From NCBI GenBank assembly GCA_963664285.2, contig CAXXNX010000084.1, forward strand, positions 143,359-207,358: DNA of 64,000 bases, in the 5' to 3' direction. A model generated the notes under the pieces. The model was not told where the DNA came from and did not search any database. It saw only the letters and a program-made list of their open reading frames with translations. The position numbers and the translations under genes were made by a program. The DNA comes from JAJCYL01 sp963664285 (GTDB taxonomy: Bacteria; Bacteroidota; Bacteroidia; Cytophagales; Cyclobacteriaceae). Of this stretch, positions 1 to 8,958 are shown one piece after another; position 1 is the stretch's first letter; each line of letters opens with the position of its first letter.

Positions 1-400
1 GCTCCCGTAGAACACCGGATTCGAATGAACATCGAAATCCGGAACGTCCGCATGTACAAAATCCGATTTCTTCCGATATAATTTTCTTCCAAAGAGGTTT
101 TTTGCTATTTGATAACTCAGTCCGCGTAAACTCCCAATTATCTATTTTCAAATACTCCTCATTGAATTTATCCGATTGGCTGGTGAATATTCCATTACTT
201 ACTATACTATCCAAAAATGCAGTAATTTGATCTCTTCGGTATGGCTTGAAAGATGTGAAATAAGATTTCGACATCCCTCCTGACTTCATTTCATATCTAT
301 CTAAGAGGTGATAATAATCTGGATTTAAAGGAACATAAGCACTCTGACCCATTAGTTTGATGCTTACAAAAAAAATAAATAATAGAAATTTCGACTTCAT
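1..400 (-). pseudogene. N-terminal part of a secreted, probably outer-membrane protein (Wzi/RemB-like, tentative); runs off the left edge, one frameshift
   Basis: Reading the minus strand from the ATG at 400 gives a signal peptide (MKSKFLLFIFFVSIKLMGQ) followed by SAYVPLNPDYYHLLDRYEM and KPYRRDQITAFLDS. I associate this opening with Bacteroidota outer-membrane proteins annotated as capsule-assembly Wzi-like or gliding-related; that link is from memory and tentative. The frame must change at the short A run at 82-85 (plus strand TTTT): beyond it the other frame continues KKSDFVHADVPDFDVHSNP, a coherent protein sequence, so one extra base is inferred. The gene continues beyond position 1. It is divergent from the L31 gene, with about 150 bp between the two starts. 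Confidence 0.5.
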
Positions 401-481
401 TCGGCCCCAAATATATGCGGAGCTAAGTTAGAAATTATTCCTGCGACGTAGTATTGAGACGGTTTCTGAATTGATAGGTTC

Positions 482-512
482 TTTGTTATCTTCCTTGAAG
501 TCTGTACTTTTA
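482..512 (+). promoter_or_regulatory. Candidate Bacteroidota-type promoter for rpmE2
   Basis: TTTG at 482-485 is followed after 19 bases by TACTTTTA at 505-512. The Bacteroidota consensus is TTTG, about 19 bases, then TAnnTTTG, so only the last base differs. It lies 39 bases upstream of the rpmE2 ATG, in the divergent intergenic region. Confidence 0.4.
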
Positions 513-550
513 CCGTCCGTTTTAAATCAAAGTAATCAGAACCAAATAAA

Positions 551-796
551 ATGAAGAAAGACATACATCCTGAATACAAAGAGGTTGTTTTTCACGACAC
601 TTCTAGTGATTTTTCATTTTTGACAAAATCAACGATTCAGACCAAAGAAACTATCAAGTGGGACGATGGTAAGACATATCCTCTTGTAAAGGTTGAAGTT
701 AGTTCAGCATCACATCCATTTTATACTGGCAAGAAACTGTTTGTTGATACTGCTGGTCGGGTCGAAAAATTCAACAAAAGGTACAAAAAGAAATAA
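551..796 (+). CDS. rpmE2: 50S ribosomal protein L31, type B
   Basis: 81-residue protein beginning MKKDIHPEYKEVVFHDTSSD, the standard opening of type B L31, a small protein of the large ribosomal subunit. It lacks the paired CxxC zinc ligands of type A L31, as expected for the zinc-independent paralogue, and ends in a basic tail (FNKRYKKK). The length is normal and the ATG is the only sensible start. A candidate promoter lies just upstream and a terminator hairpin follows the stop, so it is probably its own transcription unit. Confidence 0.93.
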   Translation: MKKDIHPEYKEVVFHDTSSDFSFLTKSTIQTKETIKWDDGKTYPLVKVEVSSASHPFYTGKKLFVDTAGRVEKFNKRYKKK

Positions 797-815
797 CTAT
801 TCCCAGCTTTGAAAC

Positions 816-857
816 TTAGTCCTCCAGAATTTATCTTCATGAGGACTTTTTTATTTT
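816..857 (+). terminator. Rho-independent terminator after rpmE2
   Basis: AGTCCTC at 818-824 pairs with GAGGACT at 841-847 across a 16-base loop and is followed directly by a T-rich tract (TTTTTATTTTT). It sits between the rpmE2 stop and the next ATG at 864. Confidence 0.6.
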
Positions 858-863
858 TGTTCA

Positions 864-2069
864 ATGAAGATCACACTGTTTGATCCCCCCTCGACAAGAT
901 TAGATTTACTTCCATTTACCTTCACCAGACCAATATCAGAAATCAGGGTGGGTATTTTGACCATAAGGGAAAAGTGGCAGCAATTATTGAATGCTGAAGT
1001 TGGCTATCTAACAGAATCCTATCTTCAGGAACAATTTCCATCTATTAATAAAAGCGACTACTTAGTAAGATCCAATGTCCTGCCTGATAGTGAGTTGATT
1101 GCAGCAATAAATAGTCTAGAAAATGCTTGTTCACTTGTTGATTCGAACAATGAAGTAATTGCTATTGCGAGTCATGACAATTCAAACGACTTAAATCAAA
1201 TTTTAGACAATACAGAAGACTCTGAAAAATATGATACCCCTTTCAATCAGATCAATAATGTGTGGGACATCTTTCAACAAAATGGAACGGAGATAATACG
1301 GGATTATGGATTAATAACTTCAGGGAGAACGTGTAGAAAACTCCATGACCCACATACAATTGTTTATAATGAACGGGATGTATTCCTTGAAGGAGGTGTG
1401 GTGATAAAAGCAGCTATCTTAAATGCTGAAAACGGTCCGATCTATATTGGTAAAAACTGCGAGATCCACGAAGGCGCTATTATCCAGGGTCCATTTGCGC
1501 TGGGGAAAAATAGCACAGTGAATATTGGTGCCAAAATCCGAAAAAATACTTCAACTGGACCATTTACTAAAATCGGTGGCGAGGTTTCAAACTCTGTTAT
1601 CTTTGGATACTCCAATAAATCGCATGATGGATTTTTGGGCAATTCTGTAATAGGGGAGTGGTGCAACATTGGTGCAGATACTAATACTTCAAACCTTAAT
1701 AACAACTACAGTGAGGTTAAGATCTGGAATTATCGGGAAGAGCGTTTTGTATCGACGGGCACACAGTTTTGTGGGCTCATGATGGGTGATCACGCAAAAT
1801 GCGCAATAAACACAATGTTTAATACAGGCACGATAGTTGGTGTAGCAGCTAATATTTTTGGTGGTGGTTTTGCCAGAACATCCGTCCCCTCATTTTCCTG
1901 GGGTGGTGTGACAGGCAATAAAACGTTTGAATTTGAAAAAGCTATTGAAACTTGCGAAGCGATGATGAGAAGACGTGATAGGAAGCTGACCAAAATCGAA
2001 AGAAATATCTTGAAAGAAGTCCTACTTCGTACAGCTAAGTTCAGAATCTGGGAAGGCACCGGCAAATGA
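864..2069 (+). CDS. GlmU-like sugar nucleotidyltransferase / left-handed beta-helix acyltransferase family protein
   Basis: 401 residues. The N-terminus (TRLDLLPFTFTRPISEIRVG, then ILTIREKW) is typical of a Bacteroidota family annotated as GlmU-like or putative sugar nucleotidyltransferase. Residues about 190-345 carry hexapeptide-repeat character (IYIGKNCEIHEGAIIQGPFA and later VIGEWCNIGADTNTSNL), expected to fold as a left-handed beta helix. By family analogy it may handle nucleotide sugars, but the classical GlmU N-terminal signature is not clear and the substrate is unknown. Its stop overlaps the next ATG (ATGA at 2066-2069), so it is probably translationally coupled to the holB-like gene. 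Confidence 0.85.
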   Translation: MKITLFDPPSTRLDLLPFTFTRPISEIRVGILTIREKWQQLLNAEVGYLTESYLQEQFPSINKSDYLVRSNVLPDSELIAAINSLENACSLVDSNNEVIAIASHDNSNDLNQILDNTEDSEKYDTPFNQINNVWDIFQQNGTEIIRDYGLITSGRTCRKLHDPHTIVYNERDVFLEGGVVIKAAILNAENGPIYIGKNCEIHEGAIIQGPFALGKNSTVNIGAKIRKNTSTGPFTKIGGEVSNSVIFGYSNKSHDGFLGNSVIGEWCNIGADTNTSNLNNNYSEVKIWNYREERFVSTGTQFCGLMMGDHAKCAINTMFNTGTIVGVAANIFGGGFARTSVPSFSWGGVTGNKTFEFEKAIETCEAMMRRRDRKLTKIERNILKEVLLRTAKFRIWEGTGK

Positions 2070-3187
2070 AGTTCAGTGACATTATAGGTTTAGATGGAAT
2101 TAAGGAAAAGCTGACCAAGTCATCCCAGCGAAATCATCATGCTCAGATATTCTCAGGACCACCTGGGTCGGCCAACCTGGCCCTTGCGCTCGCTTATGCT
2201 AGTTTCATCAATTGCGAAGCACCAAGTGCGAACGATTCTTGTGGGGAATGCTCGTCATGTAATAAGATTAATAAACTAATCCATCCTGATCTTCATTTCA
2301 TTTTTCCGGTCAGTCCCACACAAAAATGGAAAGGCAAGGATGTAATCAGTTCTAATTTCCTGCCGGAATGGAGATCTTTTCTTTCGATCCATCCTTTTGT
2401 GATCTTAGAAGATTGGATAAGCCATTTTGGCGGTGAAAACAAACAAGTAAATGTTAGCAAGGAAGAAAGCCGTCAGATAATACAAAAACTAAGTTTAAAG
2501 GCATTTGAGGCCAAGTACAAAATTATGTTGATCTGGCTTCCGGAATGGATGCACCCATCTGCAGCAAATGCCATACTAAAAATACTGGAAGAACCTCCCG
2601 AAAGAACTGTTTTCTTACTGGTTTCAAACAACTATGAAAGACTTCTTTCAACTATAACATCACGGGCACAGCTCGTTAATATCAGAGCCTTTAATAATGA
2701 AGAAGTAACCGAATTCATTGAATCTAAAATTGAGAAAAGCAATAATAAAGCTGAACAATTGGCGCAATTGAGTGAAGGCAATCTTAGTCTTACACTAAAG
2801 CTATTGGACCAGGATTCACCGGAACATACCAATCAGCGGTTCAGCGACTGGATGAGATTGTGTTGGCAAAATGATTTTGAAGCCCTCGTTTCTTATGCAG
2901 ATGAAATTCATGCAATGAGCAAACTTGCACAAAAGAGCCTCATTTCAAGTGGACTCGCACTTCTTAGGAATGCATTGCTATCAGGCTGCGATCTGACCCA
3001 ACTTATTGAGATGAACGACGATGATAGGGATTTTGTGTCTAAATTCGGGCAAGCTGTGAATCTGTCGAAAATTGAAATAATATCGAGCGAATTGGATGAG
3101 GCCTACTATCACCTTGAAAGAAATGCCAGCGCTAAAATAACTTTCCTGGCCCTGTCTCTAAGAATCAATGCAGTATTAAAATCCTAA
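2066..3187 (+). CDS. holB: DNA polymerase III delta'-like clamp-loader subunit
   Basis: 373 residues with the RecA-like fold of clamp-loader subunits. FSGPPGSANLALALAYA occupies the Walker A position but lacks the GK[ST] residues, as expected of a delta' subunit, which does not hydrolyse ATP. A zinc-module-like stretch (CEAPSANDSCGECSSCNKI) follows, then EEPPERTVFLLVS and TSRAQ, equivalent to the sensor region and SRC motif. The protein should act within the replicative clamp loader. It overlaps the upstream gene by 4 bases and ends 3 bases before hemC, so the three genes look like one operon. Confidence 0.85.
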   Translation: MKFSDIIGLDGIKEKLTKSSQRNHHAQIFSGPPGSANLALALAYASFINCEAPSANDSCGECSSCNKINKLIHPDLHFIFPVSPTQKWKGKDVISSNFLPEWRSFLSIHPFVILEDWISHFGGENKQVNVSKEESRQIIQKLSLKAFEAKYKIMLIWLPEWMHPSAANAILKILEEPPERTVFLLVSNNYERLLSTITSRAQLVNIRAFNNEEVTEFIESKIEKSNNKAEQLAQLSEGNLSLTLKLLDQDSPEHTNQRFSDWMRLCWQNDFEALVSYADEIHAMSKLAQKSLISSGLALLRNALLSGCDLTQLIEMNDDDRDFVSKFGQAVNLSKIEIISSELDEAYYHLERNASAKITFLALSLRINAVLKS

Positions 3188-3190
3188 AAC

Positions 3191-4123
3191 ATGGGGGTTG
3201 ATAAAATAAGGATTGGCTCCAGAAGTAGCCCGCTGGCTATGTGGCAAACTAACTACGTGGCAAACCAATTAGAAAGCCAGGGCATCAAATCTGAAATTAT
3301 TCAGTTTGAAACTAAGGGTGACAAGATTCTCGATGTTTCGATCTCCAAAATTGGTAGAAAGGGCGTTTTTACCTTAGAGTTGGAAAATAAACTTAGAGCA
3401 GGAGAAATTGATATAGCCATCCATAGCGCCAAAGATCTGCAGTCCAATCTTGGTAAGGATTTACAAATTATTGCATTCTGTAAAAGAGAAGATCCCAATG
3501 ATGTTATCGTCAGCACCAACCCCAACATTGACATTGAAAAGGGCACAAGAGTCAAAATTGGAACATCATCAACCCGTAGAGTTGCTCTATTTAAAAACTA
3601 TTACCCCCACGTCGAACTAACGGATATACGGGGAAATTTGCAAACAAGGATATCAAAAATGGAACAAGGCGCCTGTGATGCCCTTGCACTTGCGTATGCA
3701 GGAGTTCATCGTTTGGGGTATGATGAAATAATCGTTAATCAACTTGATCTTGAAAAGTTTGTACCTGCCGTAGGACAGGGGAGCATAGCATTGGAGGCAA
3801 GCACATCATTATCAGACGACAAAAGGGAGTTGCTAAGAATGACTGTAAATGATATTAGTGCAGAAACATGTATAAAAGCAGAGCGAGCATTTCTCAAAAG
3901 ACTGGAGGGAGGTTGTAGTATCCCTGTTTTTGGGTTAGCTCAGATATCGCAGGCTTCCCTGTTGTTTAGGGCAGGTATTATTTCTCTTGATGGCAGAAAA
4001 AAGATTCAGCTTGAAAAAACGGGCAATCCTGATTCTCCGGAGGAGCTGGGCCTGCAAATGGCCGAAGATCTATTACAATCGGGGGGTGAACAAATTCTTA
4101 ATGAGATTAAAAAGAAGCTTTGA
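3191..4123 (+). CDS. hemC: Hydroxymethylbilane synthase (porphobilinogen deaminase)
   Basis: 310 residues, normal length. It joins four porphobilinogen molecules into hydroxymethylbilane in cytosolic tetrapyrrole synthesis. Visible signatures: RIGSRSSPLAMWQTNYVA at the N-terminus, the catalytic aspartate region IHSAKDLQ, the arginine-rich cofactor-binding segment (GTSSTRRVAL, then DIRGNLQTR), the VPAVGQGSIALE motif, and the dipyrromethane-attachment cysteine in LEGGCSIPV. It starts 3 bases after the holB-like stop. No other haem genes are visible nearby, so hem genes are dispersed in this genome. Confidence 0.95.
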   Translation: MGVDKIRIGSRSSPLAMWQTNYVANQLESQGIKSEIIQFETKGDKILDVSISKIGRKGVFTLELENKLRAGEIDIAIHSAKDLQSNLGKDLQIIAFCKREDPNDVIVSTNPNIDIEKGTRVKIGTSSTRRVALFKNYYPHVELTDIRGNLQTRISKMEQGACDALALAYAGVHRLGYDEIIVNQLDLEKFVPAVGQGSIALEASTSLSDDKRELLRMTVNDISAETCIKAERAFLKRLEGGCSIPVFGLAQISQASLLFRAGIISLDGRKKIQLEKTGNPDSPEELGLQMAEDLLQSGGEQILNEIKKKL

Positions 4124-4185
4124 CCATTCAAAAAATTGACGTATGCAAACAGGCCCATTATCCTTACATTGATCAAAAATAACTA

Positions 4186-5527
4186 ATGAAGCAATATTCA
4201 ATTCTTTCAATTATAATAACAATCTTATGGTCTTGCAATCCACCAATTCAAAAAGAAGTCTCAAATGACAAGTCAGAGGATATAGTAACCTTTGAACTTT
4301 CAGAATCAATCAATGAGGACGTTACTAGCCTGGCTCAACATCCAAAAATTAAAGAGGCATTTCAATATATAATTGACACAGACGTCAATACGATTAAAGA
4401 CCTCGTCACACTTACCGAAATTGAATCTCCACCTTTCAAAGAAACTGTTCGTGGTATCAAATATGCTGAAATGCTCAAAGCTGAAGGGCTTGATTCCGTA
4501 TGGACAGATGAGATCGGAAATGTAATTGGGCTAAGAAAGGGTGAGAAAGGAAATAAGGTTTTGGCACTTGCAGCCCACCTGGATACCGTATTTCCGGAGG
4601 GGACGTCATTAAAAGTGAAGCAAGTCGGTGATACATTATATGCTCCGGGAATTGCTGACGACACCAGGGGGTTAGTTACGCTTCTGACCACTCTGCGAGC
4701 AATGAATGCTGCTAATATCAGGACAGAAGCTCATATCCTTTTCATCGGTGACGTCGGTGAAGAGGGGTTGGGAGATTTGAGGGGAATGAAACATTTATTC
4801 CGGGATGGGGGTCCCAAAATTGATTATTTCATTTCAGTTGATGGCGCCGAAGCAGAATTTATCACCAATGGTGGATTAGGCTCACATCGGTATCGCATCA
4901 CATTTAGAGGCCCGGGTGGACATAGTTGGGGGGCATTTGGCCTGGGGAATCCACACCATGCATTAGGGAGCGACAATAAAATATTTTGCTGAAGAAGCTG
5001 ATCAGTATACTGCATCCGGGGCAAAAACAAGCTACAATGTCGGCAGAATTGGTGGTGGTACTTCGGTAAACTCCATTCCTTTTGAATCATGGATGGAGGT
5101 GGATATGAGATCTGAAAGTTCTCAAAAACTAGTTGATATCGATTCTATTTTACAACAAGCGATTAGAAAAGGACTGACTGAACAAAATAATTTACTGCGA
5201 AATGGAAGACCCCTTACTGTTGAGGTGAAGATGATTGGGAACCGACCATCTGGTGAAACACCGGATGATGACGACCTTGTACAGCGTGCCTGGGTGGCCA
5301 CCAAAATCGTTGGAAACGACCCCAAACTTAAAATTAGTTCAACCGATTCTAACATTCCTATTTCCAAAGGTATTTCCGCAATAACCCTTGGAGGTGGAGG
5401 TATCGGAAAAGGAGCCCATTCTCTTGGTGAATATTTTATCAATAAGGACGGCTATGTCGGAATTCAACGAGTGCTTCTCATTGTGGTAGCACAGACTGGA
5501 ATGGCAAACAAAATAAATAACCTTTAA
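4186..5527 (+). pseudogene. M20-family metallopeptidase lipoprotein, frameshifted near 4970
   Basis: The product starts with a lipoprotein signal (SILSIIITILWSC) and has M20 zinc-peptidase motifs: AAHLDTVF with the metal-binding His, GIADDTRG with the bridging Asp, and GDVGEEGLGD with the catalytic and metal Glu pair. The dimerisation domain begins at GGLGSHRYRITFRGPGGHSW. At about 4966-4972 the frame stops (DNKIFC then TGA), but the next frame continues KYFAEEADQYTASGAKTSYN without loss to the normal C-terminus at 5527. One extra base explains this. If the base is an error, the gene is an intact exported dipeptidase or tripeptidase-like enzyme of about 447 residues. Confidence 0.8.
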
Positions 5528-5622
5528 ATTTTGATCCTTATCTTTTAAAAAATTAAACTTGTAAACAGTGTCACCGTCTCTCTCATCCAAATGATTGGAA
5601 ATTTAATGCTCAATTACTTCAA

Positions 5623-5997
5623 ATGAAGAAATTCAGATTAATCATTCGGGTTGTTTTCATAGTATTTATCGTGCTCTCTATCTTAATTGGTGCCAATGAT
5701 GAAAAGCTAATAAAGGAAGGCTTTTCTTTCTTGTGGAGTAAAGGAGTATTTACCTTTTATGAAAACATGAAAACCTGGGGTCTAATTGGACTAATAATCA
5801 TAACTATCCAGTTTACACTGGAGTACATTCAGATTATTAGCTTAAAGAGGAAATTGAGTGCTAAAGAAGGGGAAGTACTCCAGTTAAAAGCTCAGCTTTA
5901 TGACAAGCAAAGTAACGAAACTTCTGCGGTGGGTGCTCAAAAAGAGGCTGAACCTGCTACTAAGCAAATAGACAAAGAAGCTGACAAAGAAGACTAA
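5623..5997 (+). CDS. Small two-helix membrane protein with charged C-terminal tail, function unknown
   Basis: 124 residues. Membrane segments are at about 4-22 (RLIIRVVFIVFIVLSILIGA) and 51-70 (WGLIGLIIITIQFTLEY). They are followed by a predicted coiled coil (LKRKLSAKEGEVLQLKAQL) and a highly charged Glu/Lys tail. The layout resembles LapA-like or DUF1049-type small membrane proteins, but I do not recognise a specific family. It stands alone between the peptidase and yifB. It reads as a real gene: ATG start, protein-like composition and no competing frame. Confidence 0.7.
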   Translation: MKKFRLIIRVVFIVFIVLSILIGANDEKLIKEGFSFLWSKGVFTFYENMKTWGLIGLIIITIQFTLEYIQIISLKRKLSAKEGEVLQLKAQLYDKQSNETSAVGAQKEAEPATKQIDKEADKED

Positions 5998-6092
5998 TGC
6001 CTTAACGGCCAACAATTATTTCCATTAATCTTTCTAATTTAGTCGGTACCGTTGTGGGGTAAATCTTAACCCCAAAAGCAAAAAATTACTAG

Positions 6093-7631
6093 ATGCTAGC
6101 CAAATCATTCGGAAGTGCAGTATATGGGGTGGATGCCAGTACTATTACCATTGAGGTAAATGTTGGTCAGGGGAACAAATTTTTCATGGTTGGGTTGCCA
6201 GATAATGCGGTAAAAGAAAGTCAACAGAGGGTAGAATCGGCTATAAAGTATATCAATTATCGCATGCCGCGGGAGAAGGTCATCGTTAACCTGGCGCCTG
6301 CAGATATCCGCAAAGAAGGATCTTCTTACGATCTTCCCATAGCACTGGGAATACTTAGCGCCTCTGGCCAGGTAGAATCGGATCTGCTGTCCAACTATGT
6401 TATAATGGGAGAGCTTTCTCTGGATGGGATACTGAGACCGATTAAAGGAGCGTTACCAATCGCAATTCAAGTAAGAAAAGACAAATTCAAAGGTTTTATA
6501 CTCCCTAAGGAAAATGCCTCAGAAGCGTCAATTGTGGACGATCTTGACATTATTGGAGTGGAGACTTTGAAGGAGGCGATTGATTTCTTGAGTGGGGAAA
6601 AAGACATAGAACCATTACAGACTGATACGAGAGATATCTTCCTTAACTCCCTGGATAATTACACCGATGATTTTGCTAATGTTCAAGGCCAGGAGAATAT
6701 CAAACGAGCTTTGGAGATATCAGCCGCGGGTGGTCATAATGTCATTATGATCGGTCCCCCCGGGGCTGAAAAAACCATGCTTGCTAAAAGGCTACCTTCA
6801 ATACTACCGCCGCTCTCATTACAGGAAGCACTTGAAACGACCAAGATTCATTCTGTGGCAGGTAAACTGGGTTCGGATGCTTCACTTATAACCACCAGAC
6901 CTTTTAGATCACCGCACCATACAATCAGTGATGTCGCCCTCGTTGGTGGTGGCGGTATACCTCAACCCGGAGAAATCAGTATGGCTAACAATGGAGTTCT
7001 TTTTCTTGACGAGTTACCGGAATTCCAAAGGTCAGTGCTGGAGGTAATGAGACAACCACTGGAGGAAAGAAAAGTAACCATTTCCAGGGCAAAGTTCTCC
7101 ATTGACTTTCCCGCCAACTTCATGCTAATAGCCAGTATGAATCCTTGCCCTTGCGGATTCTATAATCACCCCGAAAAAGAATGCGTATGCGGACCGGGAG
7201 TGGTACAACGATATCTTAATAAAGTAAGTGGTCCACTACTCGATCGCATTGACTTGCATGTTGAAGTGACTCCCGTTTCATTTGATGAAATGACAGCCAA
7301 TCGTAAGGCCGAGTCAAGCGTCGAAATCAGAAAACGAGTAATCGAGGCCCAGAAAATACAATCATCAAGATTTGATGATTATCAGAGTATTTACAACAAT
7401 GCGATGATGCCCCCGCAGATGGTAAAGGAGATCTGTGAAATAAATGAGGCGGGGAAAACACTTCTAAAAAGAGCCATGGAAAAACTCGGATTGTCCGCCA
7501 GGGCTTATGATCGCATTTTGAAAGTGTCACGGACTATTGCTGACCTTAACGGATCAGACGAAATAGCTATTGAACACCTGGCGGAAGCTATCCAATACCG
7601 TAGCCTCGATAGAGCAGGCTGGGCAGCGTAG
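6093..7631 (+). CDS. comM: YifB/ComM-family Mg-chelatase-like AAA+ ATPase with an altered Walker A
   Basis: 512 residues, the usual length. The N-terminal Lon-like domain is at about 1-165, the AAA+ core at about 190-400, and the C-terminal Mg-chelatase domain ends RSLDRAGWAA. The zinc-like CPCGFYNHPEKECVCG and Walker B LFLDELPEF are intact. The Walker A reads GPPGAEKTML (residues 221 onward) where the family has GPPGAGKTML: Glu at residue 226 replaces the glycine before the catalytic Lys, a one-base GGA to GAA change. In other bacteria ComM/RadD-like helicases act in branch migration during natural transformation. The substitution would be expected to impair nucleotide binding. Confidence 0.9.
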   Translation: MLAKSFGSAVYGVDASTITIEVNVGQGNKFFMVGLPDNAVKESQQRVESAIKYINYRMPREKVIVNLAPADIRKEGSSYDLPIALGILSASGQVESDLLSNYVIMGELSLDGILRPIKGALPIAIQVRKDKFKGFILPKENASEASIVDDLDIIGVETLKEAIDFLSGEKDIEPLQTDTRDIFLNSLDNYTDDFANVQGQENIKRALEISAAGGHNVIMIGPPGAEKTMLAKRLPSILPPLSLQEALETTKIHSVAGKLGSDASLITTRPFRSPHHTISDVALVGGGGIPQPGEISMANNGVLFLDELPEFQRSVLEVMRQPLEERKVTISRAKFSIDFPANFMLIASMNPCPCGFYNHPEKECVCGPGVVQRYLNKVSGPLLDRIDLHVEVTPVSFDEMTANRKAESSVEIRKRVIEAQKIQSSRFDDYQSIYNNAMMPPQMVKEICEINEAGKTLLKRAMEKLGLSARAYDRILKVSRTIADLNGSDEIAIEHLAEAIQYRSLDRAGWAA

Positions 7632-7724
7632 AAAGTGTCTAATATTTATTTAGATTTACAAAAAATCCAGTTCGTTTCTAAATTTGTATAATCATCTTAG
7701 TCCCTTTAAGGAACTGTAACTATC

Positions 7725-8138
7725 CTACGCAACATAGGCTATACACTTCAATTCAATAGCTATGGGTGTTGGAAGGCTCTTTATTTCAACTGTTGTCCTA
7801 CAAGGCTGAACATCTTTAAAGTACTCTGCATATATTTCGTTAAAGATCTTAAAATCGTCTTTCATATTAGTGAGAAAAACAGTCACGTCCACAAGGTTTT
7901 CCCATCTCATACCAGCATCCTCAAGAACGTATTTTATGTTGCCAAATACTGATCGACATTGAACTGCAATATCGTAGGATGTGATAATACCAGTCTCATC
8001 CAACTCAACACCTGGAATCTTTTTAGACCCTCTTTCTCTTGGTCCAATTCCGGAGAGGTAAAGGAAATTGCCGACCTTTCGAGCATGCGGGTATAATCCA
8101 ACTGGTTCAGGGGCTTTACTAGATTCTATTTTACTCAT
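7725..8138 (-). CDS. RidA/YjgF/YER057c family protein, possibly a 2-aminomuconate deaminase-type enzyme
   Basis: 137 residues with RidA family signatures: LYPHARKVGNFLYLSGIGPR near the N-terminus, NLVDVTVFLTNMKDDF in the middle and PCRTTVEIKSLP with the conserved Arg of the active site. RidA proteins hydrolyse reactive enamine/imine intermediates. The insert after SGIGPR (RERGSKKIPGVEL) resembles the subgroup used as 2-aminomuconate deaminase in kynurenine breakdown, but no other kynurenine genes are visible, so the substrate is open. It is a single gene convergent with yifB. Confidence 0.85.
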   Translation of the reverse strand: MSKIESSKAPEPVGLYPHARKVGNFLYLSGIGPRERGSKKIPGVELDETGIITSYDIAVQCRSVFGNIKYVLEDAGMRWENLVDVTVFLTNMKDDFKIFNEIYAEYFKDVQPCRTTVEIKSLPTPIAIELKCIAYVA

Positions 8139-8255
8139 CCCGTAAGGTTGAAATTATTGACTATTATTTTAGTTTTCAATCAAAAAAATCCAAGGTGAAA
8201 CTCCATTCTTATAAGATCAAAGGGATTTCTTATTTTTCCTTATTTCGAAGCGACG

Positions 8256-8916
8256 TTAGATAGCCCGAATAGTTACCTCACCAAGAATCAAAGATTTAGT
8301 GACAGTCGGATTGCCAGTATAGTAGATCTTGGATTCTCCGAACGTTTTTAATTTGAGAGCGTTATCTGCTGAAATTCTAACTTCACAGGCACCAAAAACA
8401 GTTATTCTGGCCATTTCCGAGTTGACGTTGGTAGTATTGATGTTGCTTTCACCAAAAATACGATAAACCTGCTTGTCAGCTGCTCCGCCCGCAATATATA
8501 TCTCATTTTTCACCAAATGAAGATAAGACAAATTTCTTGGCATCAATAGATGCAAAAGTGGCATCTATCTGACCCATTATCTTCACTTTAAGCTTTGGAG
8601 ACGCCAATCGATCCTCACACAAAAGAGTACCCTCTCCTCTCATTTCTACTCTCTCCAAGCTTTTGTAGGTCAGATAGGCCTTCACCTTAGCCCCAACATA
8701 TCCACTACGCCTGATAAGAAAATTGGGATTATCAGGATCGATCAACTTTTCATTATTAGTCCCCACTCTGGCATTGTCAAGAAAAACCTTCAAAGTTCTA
8801 CCGGATTTATTCGTACTAACCTTGTCGAGTGATACATTCTCTGCAACTATCCTAATGGACTCTACCTCTCCTTTGATCAGCACCAGATCAATCAGGGGAC
8901 TGACGATAACCTTTAC
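8256..8916 (-). pseudogene. DUF2807 (GIN domain) protein remnant, frameshifted and without its N-terminus
   Basis: Two frames give one GIN/DUF2807 beta-solenoid protein: KVIVSPLIDLVLIKGEVESI through MGQIDATFASIDAKK, then, one frame over, LSYLHLVKNEIYIAGGAADK through to LGEVTIRAI. The junction is near 8540. Upstream, an in-frame TAA at 8917-8919 removes any signal peptide, although these proteins are normally exported adhesin-like proteins. The fragment ends against the neighbouring DUF4301 gene. Frameshift plus missing start make genuine decay more likely here than a single sequencing error. Confidence 0.65.
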
Positions 8917-8958
8917 TTAAGATGAGTAAATGCATTCTAAGGTTGCACTCAAACAAAA

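Noticed and set aside
2155..2200. Missing Walker A lysine in the HolB-like protein as a damaging mutation
   Set aside because: Delta' subunits do not need ATP hydrolysis, and a degenerate P-loop is normal for them.
7679..7690. A TAAATTTG box resembling the -7 element of a Bacteroidota promoter on the plus strand
   Set aside because: There is no plus-strand gene downstream; it lies between two convergent genes and lacks a good TTTG 19 bases upstream.
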